64,000 nt of DNA, from the NCBI GenBank assembly GCA_947302275.1, contig CAMYUW010000001.1, positions 104,084 through 168,083 of the forward strand, read 5' to 3'. Under the pieces are notes generated by a model. That model worked only from the letters and a program-made list of their open reading frames with translations. It was not told the DNA's origin and ran no database searches. Of this stretch, positions 1 to 10,321 are shown piece by piece. How positions within the stretch are numbered: position 1 is the first letter of the stretch; each line of letters starts with the position of its first letter. Made by a program: the position numbers and the translations under genes. Source of the DNA: an uncultured Prevotellaceae bacterium (lineage in GTDB: Bacteria; Bacteroidota; Bacteroidia; Bacteroidales; Muribaculaceae).

Positions 1-570
1 ATCGGCAAGAAATTCCTTTATGCCGGTTGTGGATATGGTGGATCATGCTTCCCCAAGGATGTAAAAGCGCTAATCCGCACCGCAGCTGACAATGGATACA
101 ACATGCGCGTGCTGCAAGCCGTCGAGGAAGTCAACGCCGACCAGAAGTCGATATTATATCGCAAACTGGTTGACTACTATGGAGACGAAACACTGCTTCA
201 AGGTAAAACCATCGGCCTGTGGGGACTTGCATTCAAGCCCGAGACAGATGACATGCGCGAGGCGCCTTCGCTGACACTTATCGACTTGCTGCTCAGGGCC
301 GATGTAACGGTAAAAGTATATGATCCTGTTGCCATGGACGAGTGTCGCCGCCGAATCGGAGACGCTGTGACCTATTGTCACAACATGTATGAGGCTGCGG
401 ATGGCTGTGATGCCTTGATGCTCGTCACCGAGTGGAAAGAATTGCGCATGCCTAATGTTGAGACTCTCTCCAGTAAAATGAAAGGCCGCTTGATTCTTGA
501 CGGCCGCAATATCCTTGACGCTGAGGAACTGCGGCAAGCCGGATTTGAGTATCACTGCATCGGGCGATAG
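1..570 (+). CDS. ugd: UDP-glucose 6-dehydrogenase, C-terminal part (5' truncated by window edge)
   Basis: Frame 1 is open from base 1: IGKKFLYAGCGYGGSCFPKDVKALIRTA..., containing the UDPGDH catalytic Cys motif GCGYGGSCFPKD, followed by the C-terminal UDP-binding domain (GLAFKPETDDMREAPS). Confidence 0.95.
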   Translation: MGKKFLYAGCGYGGSCFPKDVKALIRTAADNGYNMRVLQAVEEVNADQKSILYRKLVDYYGDETLLQGKTIGLWGLAFKPETDDMREAPSLTLIDLLLRADVTVKVYDPVAMDECRRRIGDAVTYCHNMYEAADGCDALMLVTEWKELRMPNVETLSSKMKGRLILDGRNILDAEELRQAGFEYHCIGR

Positions 571-587
571 GAATCGCTCCATCACAT

Positions 588-637
588 ATATTAAAACGAA
601 GAGTCCCATCGAAATGAGGGACTCTTCGTTTTAATAT
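588..637. terminator. Bidirectional intrinsic terminator between convergent genes
   Basis: Near-perfect ~20 bp inverted repeat atattaaaacgaagagtccc / gggactcttcgttttaatat with A/T tracts, between ugd (+) and the endonuclease gene (-). Confidence 0.85.
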
Positions 638-653
638 GATCTGAACAGTAGTC

Positions 654-2957
654 TTACTTGACTACGACCTTGCGGGAAATGGAATCACTTGTCACCATAT
701 AGATACCTGATGGCAACTGAATAGTGCTGTTGCTAGATTCATTGCAAGTGGCAACGACATTGGCATCCATATCGAAAACCTCAAGATATTCACCCATGGG
801 GTTCTCGATGCTGATCCCCCCAACAGCAGGCACTGCATCCCAGTGACAATTCGTCAGCACAGATGATTCACCACTCAAAAGCACATCGATGAGCGATGTG
901 ACATCACTGATAGAAATCTGAGTATCCTCATTGACATCGGCTGCATCTTCATCAAATGATTCTACACTTCCTCCCAGCAGATAATCAATCAGAACGGTTA
1001 CGTCGCTGATAGAAACTGCTCCGTCCTTATTCACATCTCCGCGGCGAGGATGCACTTGACCTGTCACATCAGCATAGGCACTGACAAGGCTGGTTGTTGC
1101 ACTGATAGTGCCGTTAAATGAGCCGAGATTAGCGGTGCTTGCCAAGCGAACATAGAACACTTCGCCACTCGGGTCAAGGGTAAGTGAAGATGTCCAGTTC
1201 TGCCTGTTCAGACTCAGCTGGAAGCCATTGCTCACTGTCAAGGTGATGGCCTCGCTATTATTATCGGCACTTACAGTACCTGAGACAATCGGAGATTCCT
1301 GTCCCTGAACAGCGTCAATCGCAGCAATCGCGCTAATGGATATGCTAGGTTCAACAGGAGCCACGGGATTCGTGGTGATTGCGATATCATCAATATTCAA
1401 TCGTGCTCCGGCTGTCTGAACAATCTTGAAACGCACGTTGCCCGTCACATTAAGGTCGAAACTGTACTGCTTCCAAGTTGTATTGGGCGAGCAAGATCCT
1501 ACAGTTGTCCATGTGCTACCCCCATTGGAACTGTACTGTACTTGGATTGTGGGAGTGGCTTCATTGCTACTCCAGTTAGCAGCATAGAACGATATCTTGC
1601 TGGCGCCATCTGTGACATCCTCTGCCATCGCTATATAGGAAGCGGCAGTCTTACCAAACCGCACACTCTGGGTTCCATTAGCATGTGGATCGCCACTCCA
1701 AATACCCACGTCAGAAGTGTTCCACTTGAATGCATGACCCTGAATAAATGTTGTCGAATAACTCTGGTAAGTCGAAATGCCCTCCCAGGTTTCGATAATC
1801 TCGTCTCCAGGTTCCACAGTGCCTCCTGAGTTGTAGCTGGCAGTAAGGTTGACCGTAGTTGTGCTCAACTCTGAGCTAGTGATGGTTAATGTGCCAGCAG
1901 CATTAGTAGCAGTACCATTATAAGTTATGGTAACGGTTGTGCCATTGTTAGCATTGGTTGCGGTGATGGTCGTCGGAGTTACCGAGAAGCCTGTACCAGA
2001 AACGCTCACGGTCAACGCCTTTGTCAGGTTAGAACCCTTAACGGTAATCGATTTTGACACACCACTACCTGTATTGGTGCCCACGTTCACGGTCGAGCCG
2101 TTGGTGGGAGACGTCAAGGTTGGAGTCGGAGTTGAACCGCCTGGAGTCCATACATTACCCTTCATATCACCCCAGATATACTCTACCAGTTCGGGGTAGT
2201 CAACAAAGGGGTTACGATTGCGCTGAATGCCATAGACGGCATCATTGCGGGTGGTCTCTAGCGTGCTCACAGGGTCATTGCGGTGCCATTCCAGCAGTTG
2301 GTTAATGGCCCAAGTAGTGAGACCCAGATAGGACGAGGATGTGAACACGACACTACCAGTTCCACTGGTATAATTGCTCATGCGCATCATGTAGCGCGTA
2401 GCAAAATAAAAGTACACGCGCGCGAAGTCGCCCTTATACTCGTCGGCCACCTCAAATACGGTGCCATTATAGCCACTAAATGTGCAACTGCCAAGTTTTC
2501 CAGTTCCACGAGCGGACCCGTTGGCACAATCACCAAAGGGATGGTTACCGCGCTCGGAATTCACCCATCCGTCTACGGGGAACATGTGATGCAAATCTGT
2601 ATAGGCCGTATCTGAGCTCAAACCACCCCACCAACTGTTGGGAATCGAGTGTTCACGATTATAACAATCCCCCACACTATTATATTGCCCACACTGGTCA
2701 GCCTGCCATGTGTACTGGGTGTTTGAGTAGCGATCAATGATAATATCACCATTACAATCGGTCTTCTTGAAATCAGTCCAAAGGTTGTCATAGGAACGTT
2801 TGGTATGACCCTTGATGATCTTGTGAAGAGCCGTTTTCAACGCTTGGTCACTCTTACCCTGGGCATTGTTATAGTAGCCGCTGGGTATGGCAGCAACTGC
2901 TTGTATGCTTACAAGAGCTGCGAGCATCAAGCCGAAAAGATTTAGTTTCTTGCTCAT
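654..2957 (-). CDS. Secreted endonuclease I-family nuclease with dockerin-like repeats and T9SS-like C-terminal tail
   Basis: Signal peptide; EndA/NucM-like region (CYNREHSIPNSWWGG... DLHHMFPVDGWVNSERGNHPFG); C-terminal double EF-hand GDVNKDGAVSISDVTVLIDYLLGG...DVNEDTQISISDVTSLIDVLLSG; terminal YLEVFDMDANVV...LPSGIYMV...RKVVVK resembles a type A sorting domain. Confidence 0.85.
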   Translation of the reverse strand: MSKKLNLFGLMLAALVSIQAVAAIPSGYYNNAQGKSDQALKTALHKIIKGHTKRSYDNLWTDFKKTDCNGDIIIDRYSNTQYTWQADQCGQYNSVGDCYNREHSIPNSWWGGLSSDTAYTDLHHMFPVDGWVNSERGNHPFGDCANGSARGTGKLGSCTFSGYNGTVFEVADEYKGDFARVYFYFATRYMMRMSNYTSGTGSVVFTSSSYLGLTTWAINQLLEWHRNDPVSTLETTRNDAVYGIQRNRNPFVDYPELVEYIWGDMKGNVWTPGGSTPTPTLTSPTNGSTVNVGTNTGSGVSKSITVKGSNLTKALTVSVSGTGFSVTPTTITATNANNGTTVTITYNGTATNAAGTLTITSSELSTTTVNLTASYNSGGTVEPGDEIIETWEGISTYQSYSTTFIQGHAFKWNTSDVGIWSGDPHANGTQSVRFGKTAASYIAMAEDVTDGASKISFYAANWSSNEATPTIQVQYSSNGGSTWTTVGSCSPNTTWKQYSFDLNVTGNVRFKIVQTAGARLNIDDIAITTNPVAPVEPSISISAIAAIDAVQGQESPIVSGTVSADNNSEAITLTVSNGFQLSLNRQNWTSSLTLDPSGEVFYVRLASTANLGSFNGTISATTSLVSAYADVTGQVHPRRGDVNKDGAVSISDVTVLIDYLLGGSVESFDEDAADVNEDTQISISDVTSLIDVLLSGESSVLTNCHWDAVPAVGGISIENPMGEYLEVFDMDANVVATCNESSNSTIQLPSGIYMVTSDSISRKVVVK

Positions 2958-2981
2958 GATGTTAAAGGTATATTAGTGGTT

Positions 2982-3932
2982 TTATTGCTGATTGAGGTAC
3001 TTCAAGGCTTTCTTGCAGATGCCCTCATGACGCAGGATCATGTAGATCAACAGGATGTTGAGCACCACAATCTCAAAGGCGAAGTACAACCATGGAATAT
3101 TGATGATTACTGCGATAAAGCAGGCAATAATGCGGGTATTGAAGGTGAGGATATTGGTGTATTTCATCAAGGGCAGACTGAGTTTGCGGAAGTAGTCACG
3201 GAAGTCCTGAGAAGGCACGCCATCCTCGCCATAGCGTTTACTCAAAGCTGCACGCAGGCGCTGCATGTTGGGAGTCATGCGCTCCTGATTGCCAGTATAA
3301 CCAAGATAGAAGAACAAGGGCACCTTGCTCCAGAATGCACCCCAATCCACTTGGCGATACTGCTCCCTGAGTTTGGATGTGCTATCAAGTTCACTACCCT
3401 GCTGTCCCTTGAGGAAGAACAGGTGGAACTGGCGATAATAATCGGCCATCGCAGCCTGCAAAGCATGGCTCAAGCCAGACACGATACCAAGTGCCCAAAT
3501 CTGCCACTCGTGATTATAGAAATAGTCACCTAACAGGCTGTCACCAAAGTCCAATTCCCTGAATACCAATGCAAAGCTAATGGCAGCGAACCAGAAATCA
3601 CCGCTAACACCGTCAAGGATACGTCCCATGCGTGAATACTGCTGGGTGAGACGCGCCAACTGACCGTCAGCACTATCAAAGGTATCGGCCCAAGTGATAA
3701 GCAGCATTCCCACCCAATTGAGCCAAGCAAGATGGGGCTGGTGGAAATACAACATGATGCCACCGGCAACACCCATGAAGATGCTGGCGATGGTAATCGC
3801 GTTAGGGCTTACGCCTAACTTGGCAAAAAACTTGGCCCACAAGAAACCTAATGGACGATGAAAGTGCAGGTCAAACCACTCCTCGGTGTCTGACGACTTG
3901 AGCGATGCCTGATATTCTTCTTTTAATGTCAT
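2982..3932 (-). CDS. CDP-alcohol phosphatidyltransferase family membrane protein
   Basis: DSADGQLARLTQQYSRMGRILDGVSGD resembles the DxxDGxxAR...GxxxDxxxD signature; several TM helices. Confidence 0.85.
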   Translation of the reverse strand: MTLKEEYQASLKSSDTEEWFDLHFHRPLGFLWAKFFAKLGVSPNAITIASIFMGVAGGIMLYFHQPHLAWLNWVGMLLITWADTFDSADGQLARLTQQYSRMGRILDGVSGDFWFAAISFALVFRELDFGDSLLGDYFYNHEWQIWALGIVSGLSHALQAAMADYYRQFHLFFLKGQQGSELDSTSKLREQYRQVDWGAFWSKVPLFFYLGYTGNQERMTPNMQRLRAALSKRYGEDGVPSQDFRDYFRKLSLPLMKYTNILTFNTRIIACFIAVIINIPWLYFAFEIVVLNILLIYMILRHEGICKKALKYLNQQ

Positions 3933-3977
3933 TGATACTTAATTTTCAATCGTGTGTCAAAAAGGGAAAAACTGAGA

Positions 3978-4847
3978 TTATAAGCCCAAATGTGCCTTGG
4001 CTTGTGCAAGGACAGCCTTGGCAATATGGGGAGCCGACTCGTTGCGGCAGGGCGCAAAACTGGGCCAGTCATTGAAATCGATGATGCGGATAGTGCCGTC
4101 AGGATCGACGATACAGTCACCACCATAGATGACTACGTTCAACTCATCGGCTGCGCGGGAGCAGATGTCTTTCAGGTCCTTGAGGTCGATGTCGATACCC
4201 TGACTGTGGCCATTCACCTCTTCCCAGCCATACTTGCTGTGACCCTCATCAAAGGGATAGAACCAATAGAAGAATTGAGAACCCTTGACGCCATAGAACT
4301 TCACCAAGTCGCCCACCAGATGCACATTGATGACAGCACGAGTGATGCCACGATAGAAGTACTCCTGCAGCACCTCCTGAGCTTCTTCGGGATGTCGAAC
4401 GTAACTCACGTCCTCCTTGTGCATAGCATGGAAATCACCGCGCTTGATCCAACAGGACTTAAAGCCAGCCTTCTTCAACTGGCCCTTGATGTTCTCGTTG
4501 GTGTTCACGATAAGGCTCTCGGGATAAGGAATACCGTTGCCCAAGAGGATGCGCGTCATGCGCTCACGTGTACAGTTCTCAATGCCATAGCCCGAGTTAA
4601 TGACAAGTTTACCCTCGTCCTCAAGACGTTGCAACTTAGCGATGCTTTCACGTTCACGGCACATGGCAAGAACAACAGGCTCGGTAATTTCCTGCTTGTT
4701 GAATTGCTCTTCGCTGTAAACATTGACTTGGCAACCACGCTTGCGCAGTTGCTCTGCCACCAGATTGAAGATGGCCGTGTCGTTTCCGATATGGTTGGGC
4801 GAATAAGCCCCAGCGCGCATAACGCCCGCGATTGTGATGTCTGCCAT
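3978..4847 (-). CDS. ATP-grasp-like protein
   Basis: 289 aa ORF with ATP-grasp features (CWIKRGDFHAMHKEDV; GGDCIVDPDGTIRIIDFNDWPSF near the C-terminus). Confidence 0.65.
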   Translation of the reverse strand: MADITIAGVMRAGAYSPNHIGNDTAIFNLVAEQLRKRGCQVNVYSEEQFNKQEITEPVVLAMCRERESIAKLQRLEDEGKLVINSGYGIENCTRERMTRILLGNGIPYPESLIVNTNENIKGQLKKAGFKSCWIKRGDFHAMHKEDVSYVRHPEEAQEVLQEYFYRGITRAVINVHLVGDLVKFYGVKGSQFFYWFYPFDEGHSKYGWEEVNGHSQGIDIDLKDLKDICSRAADELNVVIYGGDCIVDPDGTIRIIDFNDWPSFAPCRNESAPHIAKAVLAQAKAHLGL

Positions 4848-5025
4848 TATGATTTGACTATTAAATGATGGTTACGGGTAATGCAGCCCGCCCTAACGGG
4901 ATGCAAAGATACAAAAAAATGGAATAGCCATAGCTAGAAGTCAAGAAAAAAGGCAATTGCGTCAAGTGACAATATTTTTTTTGAAGATTTTCTGCAAAAA
5001 TGCTTGCAGGTATAAAAAAAAGCAT

Positions 5026-5033
5026 TACCTTTG
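5026..5033 (+). promoter_or_regulatory. Bacteroidetes -7 box (TACCTTTG) upstream of tRNA-Ser
   Basis: TAnnTTTG consensus about 37 nt before the tRNA 5' end. Confidence 0.65.
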
Positions 5034-5069
5034 CACTCGCTATTTGAAAATACTTTCAGCATAGCTCCC

Positions 5070-5158
5070 GGAGAGGTGGGTGAGTGGCTGAAACCAGCAG
5101 TTTGCTAAACTGCCGTAGGGGTAACTCTACCGCAAGTTCGAATCTTGTCCTCTCCGCC
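5070..5158 (+). tRNA. tRNA-Ser (anticodon GCT)
   Basis: Acceptor ggagagg...cctctcc, anticodon loop tttGCTaaa, long variable arm, gttcgaatc T-loop. An antisense ORF here is spurious. Confidence 0.93.
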
Positions 5159-5376
5159 TTAGAACAACCGACCGCGCAAGTGGCCGGTTGTTTTGGTATT
5201 GGGGCGAAGCCTAATTTACTCGAGCCCACCCCTATAACCAAGTAGTAACGCTTGCTATTGTTTGAATCCAGCACTTCTGGTTGGAGTCAGTACAGATTAC
5301 AGAATGAGTGGCTGCTGAATAATTATCATATTATCACGGCAGCGGTGAGTTGGTGTGGAGATGCTAAGTCTGTAAC

Positions 5377-7341
5377 CTATTTGTCGGGCAATAGGCGGTT
5401 CTCGTTCATTCGCGACATGTATTGTTGGATGATAGCCTTGAGTTGTTTCTCCATGGCCCCTTGCTCGGGCAGTTGTCCCACAAGGTTGTGCTTGAGCAGG
5501 ACATCGGTCTTGAAACGATAAACGGCCTTGGTCTTGGTGCCATCAAACTGCAGCATCAGATCACCCTTGATGAACTGATAGATGCCCGCATTGTAGTTGA
5601 ATGCCCACGTCTGGGCAGGTGGCGTGGCCAGCAGGTCATCACCAAAGGCTAGGTATGGCTTGTCATAACCCAGCATATGCAGCAAGGTGGGAGTGATGTC
5701 GGTCTGCTGGGCGATGACATCATCGCGCAGGCGTGGCTCTATGCTGCCGTCAGGGACAAAAAAGATGATGGGTATGCTGTACAGACCCAGGTCGGTCTTG
5801 TAAATATCGTGGGTCCGTTGGTTGGTGTGGTCGGCTACAATCACAAAGATAGTGTTCTCATACCAGGGTTGCCTGCTGGCCCTCATAAAGAATTTCCTCA
5901 ATGCCATGTCGGTGTAGCGCACGCACTTGTGGATGGGCTGTCCACCCTCCTCGGGCAGGGAATCCCTGTAGCGCTCCGGTAGGTTGAAGGGATGATGCGA
6001 CGTTGCAGTAAATGCAGTGGCCAGGAAGGGCTCATGCATCTCATTGATGCTGTCAAGCATGAATTGGAGGAAGGGCTCATCCCACACAGCCCATTCCCCG
6101 TCCCAGTCGTTCATACCGCCATACTTATCGCTCTGGCAATACTCGTCTAGGCCCAGATAGTGCTGATAACCGATGGTTTGGGCAAAGGCTTTGAAGCCCA
6201 TCGAAAAGTTTCGTGCACCGTGGAAGAAGGTGCTGCTGTAGCCCTCTCGGGCGAGCAGTCGCGGTAAGCCCTGGATGTCATTGAGCGTGGCGGGAGTTAG
6301 GACAAACGACTCGACCATCATGGGCAGGCCGGTGAGCACCGACGGCATGGCATCCATGCTGACGCGTCCATTAGCGTAGCTGTACTTGTAGGTGAGCGAG
6401 CGAGGCACAAGGCTATCAATGAAAGGCATGTAGCCCTGATATTTGCCGCCGTCAAGCTCATGGTTGAATTCGCCAATGTATTCCTTGCCCATGCTCTCGA
6501 CAATCAGGATCACTACATTCTTGCCCTTATGGCTCAATGAATCCACCACAGGATGCCAGTGCACAGGGTCGTATGTCGCCTCCATCTGCTGTGGCGACAT
6601 ATAGTCGGGGGAGACAAAAGGTTTCTTGCCGATGCTTCGGATCATCGAGAACGGCGTGTTGAGCACCACGCTGGCCTCGATGGGACGGTTCACATACTCG
6701 TTAGCGTTGTTGATGGTCATGGGGCGCCGCGCCGACGTGAGGCTGCCGCGGATGCCGTTAATGGCCAGCGGAATCATCACCAGCAAGGCAATGGACTGCA
6801 AAATATAGTATTGACGACGGCTGTGGTAAACATCGACACGAGGATGGGTGTAACAACGCCACAGTATCACCACTAGGGCTATAAACACCAGTACCAGGTA
6901 CCAGTGGTTGAGTGCCTCCGTGAGCAGGATAGAAGTTATGTTGCCCTCGTTCGAAAATTCGCTGAAAACCGAGATAGTCGAGCGGCGTCCCGTAAACTGG
7001 AAAAAGACTGAATCAATCAGGTTACTGGCTACCCCAACAGCATTGGTGACAACATAGAGCCACTTGAGGCCTCGATGAAATGCAGGACGTTCCTTGAGGT
7101 GCAACGGCAGCAGCATGAGCACCAGGTAGAGACTATTGACATAAAACAACGCCGATGTGTCAAACGCCAAACCTCCGCGCAGCTCGCTCCAAAACAGCGG
7201 CCATGACATGTAGGGCATGAAAGTGGACCAATTCTCGACAAAGAATGCGACTCGCGAGAGCATGAAAACTATATAAACCACCAGCAGGTTGAGCATGGCG
7301 GCACCGATGTTGCTATGAATGATCTTTTTAATATCTATCAT
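5377..7341 (-). CDS. LTA synthase / phosphoglycerol transferase family (sulfatase-fold) membrane protein
   Basis: N-terminal TM region then alkaline-phosphatase-like domain: NVVILIVESMGKEYIGEFN, YANGRVSMDAMPSVLTGLP, FFHGARNFSMGF, TIFVIVADHTNQRTHD. Confidence 0.88.
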   Translation of the reverse strand: MIDIKKIIHSNIGAAMLNLLVVYIVFMLSRVAFFVENWSTFMPYMSWPLFWSELRGGLAFDTSALFYVNSLYLVLMLLPLHLKERPAFHRGLKWLYVVTNAVGVASNLIDSVFFQFTGRRSTISVFSEFSNEGNITSILLTEALNHWYLVLVFIALVVILWRCYTHPRVDVYHSRRQYYILQSIALLVMIPLAINGIRGSLTSARRPMTINNANEYVNRPIEASVVLNTPFSMIRSIGKKPFVSPDYMSPQQMEATYDPVHWHPVVDSLSHKGKNVVILIVESMGKEYIGEFNHELDGGKYQGYMPFIDSLVPRSLTYKYSYANGRVSMDAMPSVLTGLPMMVESFVLTPATLNDIQGLPRLLAREGYSSTFFHGARNFSMGFKAFAQTIGYQHYLGLDEYCQSDKYGGMNDWDGEWAVWDEPFLQFMLDSINEMHEPFLATAFTATSHHPFNLPERYRDSLPEEGGQPIHKCVRYTDMALRKFFMRASRQPWYENTIFVIVADHTNQRTHDIYKTDLGLYSIPIIFFVPDGSIEPRLRDDVIAQQTDITPTLLHMLGYDKPYLAFGDDLLATPPAQTWAFNYNAGIYQFIKGDLMLQFDGTKTKAVYRFKTDVLLKHNLVGQLPEQGAMEKQLKAIIQQYMSRMNENRLLPDK

Positions 7342-7701
7342 TTAAAATAGAGGTATTAGAGGGCTCAGATTTTTAGAACCCGTCAGTTCATGAGTAAAGT
7401 ATCCTCGTTTGATGTTGCAAAAGTATGTCTTTTTCTCCACACAATCGATTGTTCGGTACAGTTTTTAGCATCTAGTAAAGCAATATCGAGGTGCAGGTTC
7501 AAACTAGCAAGTATATAATTATCGATATTTTGTAGAACTCGCGTTTAGGTGTTGAGTCTGCCGTCTGAAGTCGGGATGACGGCGGTGCTTGCGCAATTAG
7601 CCTGTCATCCAATATCTTGCAACCTAGCCCTGCTGCCTTTGAACGAACATGTTGGCTTATCCATACTCACATTATTATTGTAAAGTTATTAAATCCAACA
7701 G

Positions 7702-7735
7702 AAAATGGAGATGCAGGATTTTGCGTCTCCATTTT
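7702..7735 (-). terminator. Intrinsic terminator downstream of the 7794-8885 gene
   Basis: Inverted repeat aaaatggagatgca / ttgcgtctccattttt with T-tract. Confidence 0.7.
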
Positions 7736-7793
7736 TCTGATGATTCGGGCAATCGGGCCTTATTTCATCTGGTTCGGGTTGCCTAAGTCTTTC

Positions 7794-8885
7794 TTAGTCG
7801 TTGAGGTCTTTCTTGAAGAGTTCATCAACCGCTGCCTTGAGGTTAGGAGCTAAGGGCGGGATGTGGTGAACCTGCTCCAGTCGTCGCAGCTCGTTGATGT
7901 CCATCTCAACCTCATTCTCCTTGCGTGTCTGCTTGAACTCTTTCTTGTCTATGTAATCGCGGCCGATGGTGAAAGTCTCCAGCAAAATGACATAGTCTTG
8001 ATCAGTCCTCTCGAAATGTCCCGACACGAGAATCTGTTTCATCACCAGGTCGTCGATGCGTGACTGTCCGTTCTCGTTGATGTTATAAAGCTCAAAATAG
8101 CCATGGTTGGTTGTATATTCTTTCTTTTTCTGTTTTGGCATCTTGCCAGTCCTGGCAGCCTTGGCCGCGGCATTTGTCGCCTCGATGTGATCGTCATAAG
8201 TCCAAATGTCAAAGCTGGTAGTGCGCTGACCCGCCATCATATCATCATCGATATAGCCCAACACCGAAATGGTGTCGCTCACCACACGACGTCCTGATGG
8301 CTCCTCGGCAATGAACAGCGAGCCATTGTCTACTCTTTTTAGAATCTTTTTGTAACTTGTGGTCGTGTCGATGCGTGCCCACTTGTCGATATAGTGGCCC
8401 ACGAGGGTGCTGAGGAGAAAACGTATAATGCCTTTACCTCTAGAAACGCTACGGGTTTTGGCCGAAATCTTCTGCTTGGCCAATTCATAGGTGTTGTCCA
8501 CTACGCCAGCACGGAAGTACAATGGGCCCTCGTCACAGACATAGACGCATCGGTAATAAGTCTGCACATAGAGCAGTTCCTTGGGTTTGACTTCTAATTC
8601 GGACAATTGGAAATTCTCATCCTGCATCACCACCGTCATGCTGGGAATGGTATCAATATTGACATCCACCGGCTTGAAAGCCACATGGGAGAAGTATAGA
8701 TGTTTCGTGCCTTTGGAATCATCGAGCCAGCCATCGTTGTCGGTCGAGCCCACGAGGGCACCTTTCTCGTTGGTCACGCACACGGCAGCGATGGGCAGCC
8801 CATCGGTATCCACGACTTGAATGCGCTGTGCGTTGGCATTAACTGCGATGAGAAGACTCACCAACAGAACATGTAACTGTTTCAT
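7794..8885 (-). CDS. Secreted protein with N-terminal carboxypeptidase-regulatory-like domain, unknown function
   Basis: Signal peptide MKQLHVLLVSLLIAVNANA followed by RIQVVDTDGLPIAAVCVTNEKGALVGSTDNDGWL; 363 aa. Confidence 0.65.
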   Translation of the reverse strand: MKQLHVLLVSLLIAVNANAQRIQVVDTDGLPIAAVCVTNEKGALVGSTDNDGWLDDSKGTKHLYFSHVAFKPVDVNIDTIPSMTVVMQDENFQLSELEVKPKELLYVQTYYRCVYVCDEGPLYFRAGVVDNTYELAKQKISAKTRSVSRGKGIIRFLLSTLVGHYIDKWARIDTTTSYKKILKRVDNGSLFIAEEPSGRRVVSDTISVLGYIDDDMMAGQRTTSFDIWTYDDHIEATNAAAKAARTGKMPKQKKKEYTTNHGYFELYNINENGQSRIDDLVMKQILVSGHFERTDQDYVILLETFTIGRDYIDKKEFKQTRKENEVEMDINELRRLEQVHHIPPLAPNLKAAVDELFKKDLND

Positions 8886-8909
8886 ATCCTAGTATTTTGG
8901 TCAACAAAA

Positions 8910-8932
8910 AAGAGACGAAAGATTTCGTCTCT
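8910..8932 (-). terminator. Intrinsic terminator downstream of porQ-like gene
   Basis: agagacgaaa/gatttcgtctct stem with T-run on the - strand. Confidence 0.75.
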
Positions 8933-8940
8933 CAAAAATT

Positions 8941-9972
8941 TTACTTCAGTAGCTCACCAATGGACGTGGTGAAGTTGAACATGAAAGTGGTTGCGCCGGT
9001 GTGGGGGCGGGCAAAAGCAGCACCAAATCCAAAGGCTCTCACCTTCAAGCCACCGCCGATTGACAGTCCCGACATGAAGTCGCGCTTGTAGGTAGCCATG
9101 TCGGTACGGGTGCGGTAGTTGTAACCGATACCTAGATAGATGTTGTCGGTGGGCAACACATCGGCTGCAAAGACGAGGTGTCGCAAGAGGTTGCTGCCGA
9201 AAGAGTCTTTCTTGATCAGTCCACTGTTGGGGTTATTCACATCCTCGATCTTATAGTAGGGCGAGTTCCAGCGGGTAAGTTCGTAGGCCGTGAGGTGCAG
9301 ACGAATGGGGGCATGACCCAGCATCTTGCTGACACCCACCTGAATGTCCCAAGGCAGATTGTCCTTGTAGTCGTTGAACTTCTTCACTTGACCACCCAGA
9401 TTCTTGGCCACCAGCGATGCAGAGAATTCATGATCAGGATCGTAGTAGTTGATACCCAAGTCGGCAGCGACGGCTCCAGCGCTGTATTCCTCATATTTGG
9501 AATAGAGGTATTTCAATGTTATACCGCCACGAAACCGTTCACTGATGTCGTGGCTATAGGTCAGGCTGAATGCTATGTCGCTGGCGCTGAAAGTGCCCGT
9601 TGGGGTGCCATCGACAGCAGCTCCCTGGATTTTGCCGTAGCCAAAGTACTGGATGCCCACAGCAACGGCACCATGCTCGCTGACGCCCTGGCCGTAACGC
9701 AGTCCGGCGAAATTGGTCTCACCGATGTAGCGCATGTAGTTGATTCCCACCTGATGGTCGAACTCGGGGCCCAGAAGCGCGGGGTTCTGCTCAACCAGGT
9801 TGATATCATCGTCAATGATGGTGAGGTTGTGCCCGCCCAAGCCATAGACATGGCTTGACGAGGGGACACTGAGAAAATTATAGGCCGTGGTTTTAGGGCC
9901 ATCATCTGCCATGGCAAACAAAGCCACAGCACCCATGGCCATCAATATGAGGTGACGCAAATAGGTTGTCAT
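8941..9972 (-). CDS. porQ: Type IX secretion system outer membrane protein PorQ-like
   Basis: 343 aa beta-barrel-like protein; YNFLSVPSSSHVYGLGGHNLTIIDDDINLVEQNPALLGPEFDHQVGINYMRYIGETNFAGLRYG matches PorQ-type proteins as I recall them. Confidence 0.82.
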   Translation of the reverse strand: MTTYLRHLILMAMGAVALFAMADDGPKTTAYNFLSVPSSSHVYGLGGHNLTIIDDDINLVEQNPALLGPEFDHQVGINYMRYIGETNFAGLRYGQGVSEHGAVAVGIQYFGYGKIQGAAVDGTPTGTFSASDIAFSLTYSHDISERFRGGITLKYLYSKYEEYSAGAVAADLGINYYDPDHEFSASLVAKNLGGQVKKFNDYKDNLPWDIQVGVSKMLGHAPIRLHLTAYELTRWNSPYYKIEDVNNPNSGLIKKDSFGSNLLRHLVFAADVLPTDNIYLGIGYNYRTRTDMATYKRDFMSGLSIGGGLKVRAFGFGAAFARPHTGATTFMFNFTTSIGELLK

Positions 9973-10028
9973 GTCGTTTCTCTCTTTATTATTTGATATA
10001 ATAACGAGAAAATCCCATTTTTAGTATA

Positions 10029-10265
10029 TCAGTCCTCGTTTGTATCAGATTCAATCTCTTCGGTCTCGCTGATGACCTTCTTGGCCAATTCAAGGTCACG
10101 TTCAAAGACGACGACCCTGACGGGAGCCATCCAAATGGCATTGGCTGTGCTGTCAACGATTACTCCTGCGGGGATTCCGCTGGCTTCAAGAGCACCCTTG
10201 ACGATGTTTGCCTCGATTGCATTAGGATACTTCTCAAGGACAACTATTTTCTCTTCATTTTCCAT
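10029..10265 (-). CDS. DUF2007-type small protein
   Basis: From internal Met: MENEEKIVVLEKYPNAIEANIVKGALEASGIPAGVIVDSTANAIWMAPVRVVVFERDLELAKKVI, typical of DUF2007. Confidence 0.75.
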   Translation of the reverse strand: MENEEKIVVLEKYPNAIEANIVKGALEASGIPAGVIVDSTANAIWMAPVRVVVFERDLELAKKVISETEEIESDTNED

Positions 10266-10321
10266 ATTTCTTGAATCTATTGATGGCCGTAACAGAGTTA
10301 CGGCACAGATTAACAATTTAT

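Noticed and set aside
3978-4847. RimK-type or glutathione synthase assignment for the ATP-grasp protein
   Set aside because: Only general ATP-grasp features can be seen; a specific substrate class is not supported.
5070-5158. tRNA-Ser as an attachment site for an integrated element
   Set aside because: No integrase and no duplicated tRNA 3' end seen nearby; neighbouring genes are ordinary.
5056-5274. - strand ORF over tRNA-Ser
   Set aside because: Overlaps a well-formed tRNA; spurious.
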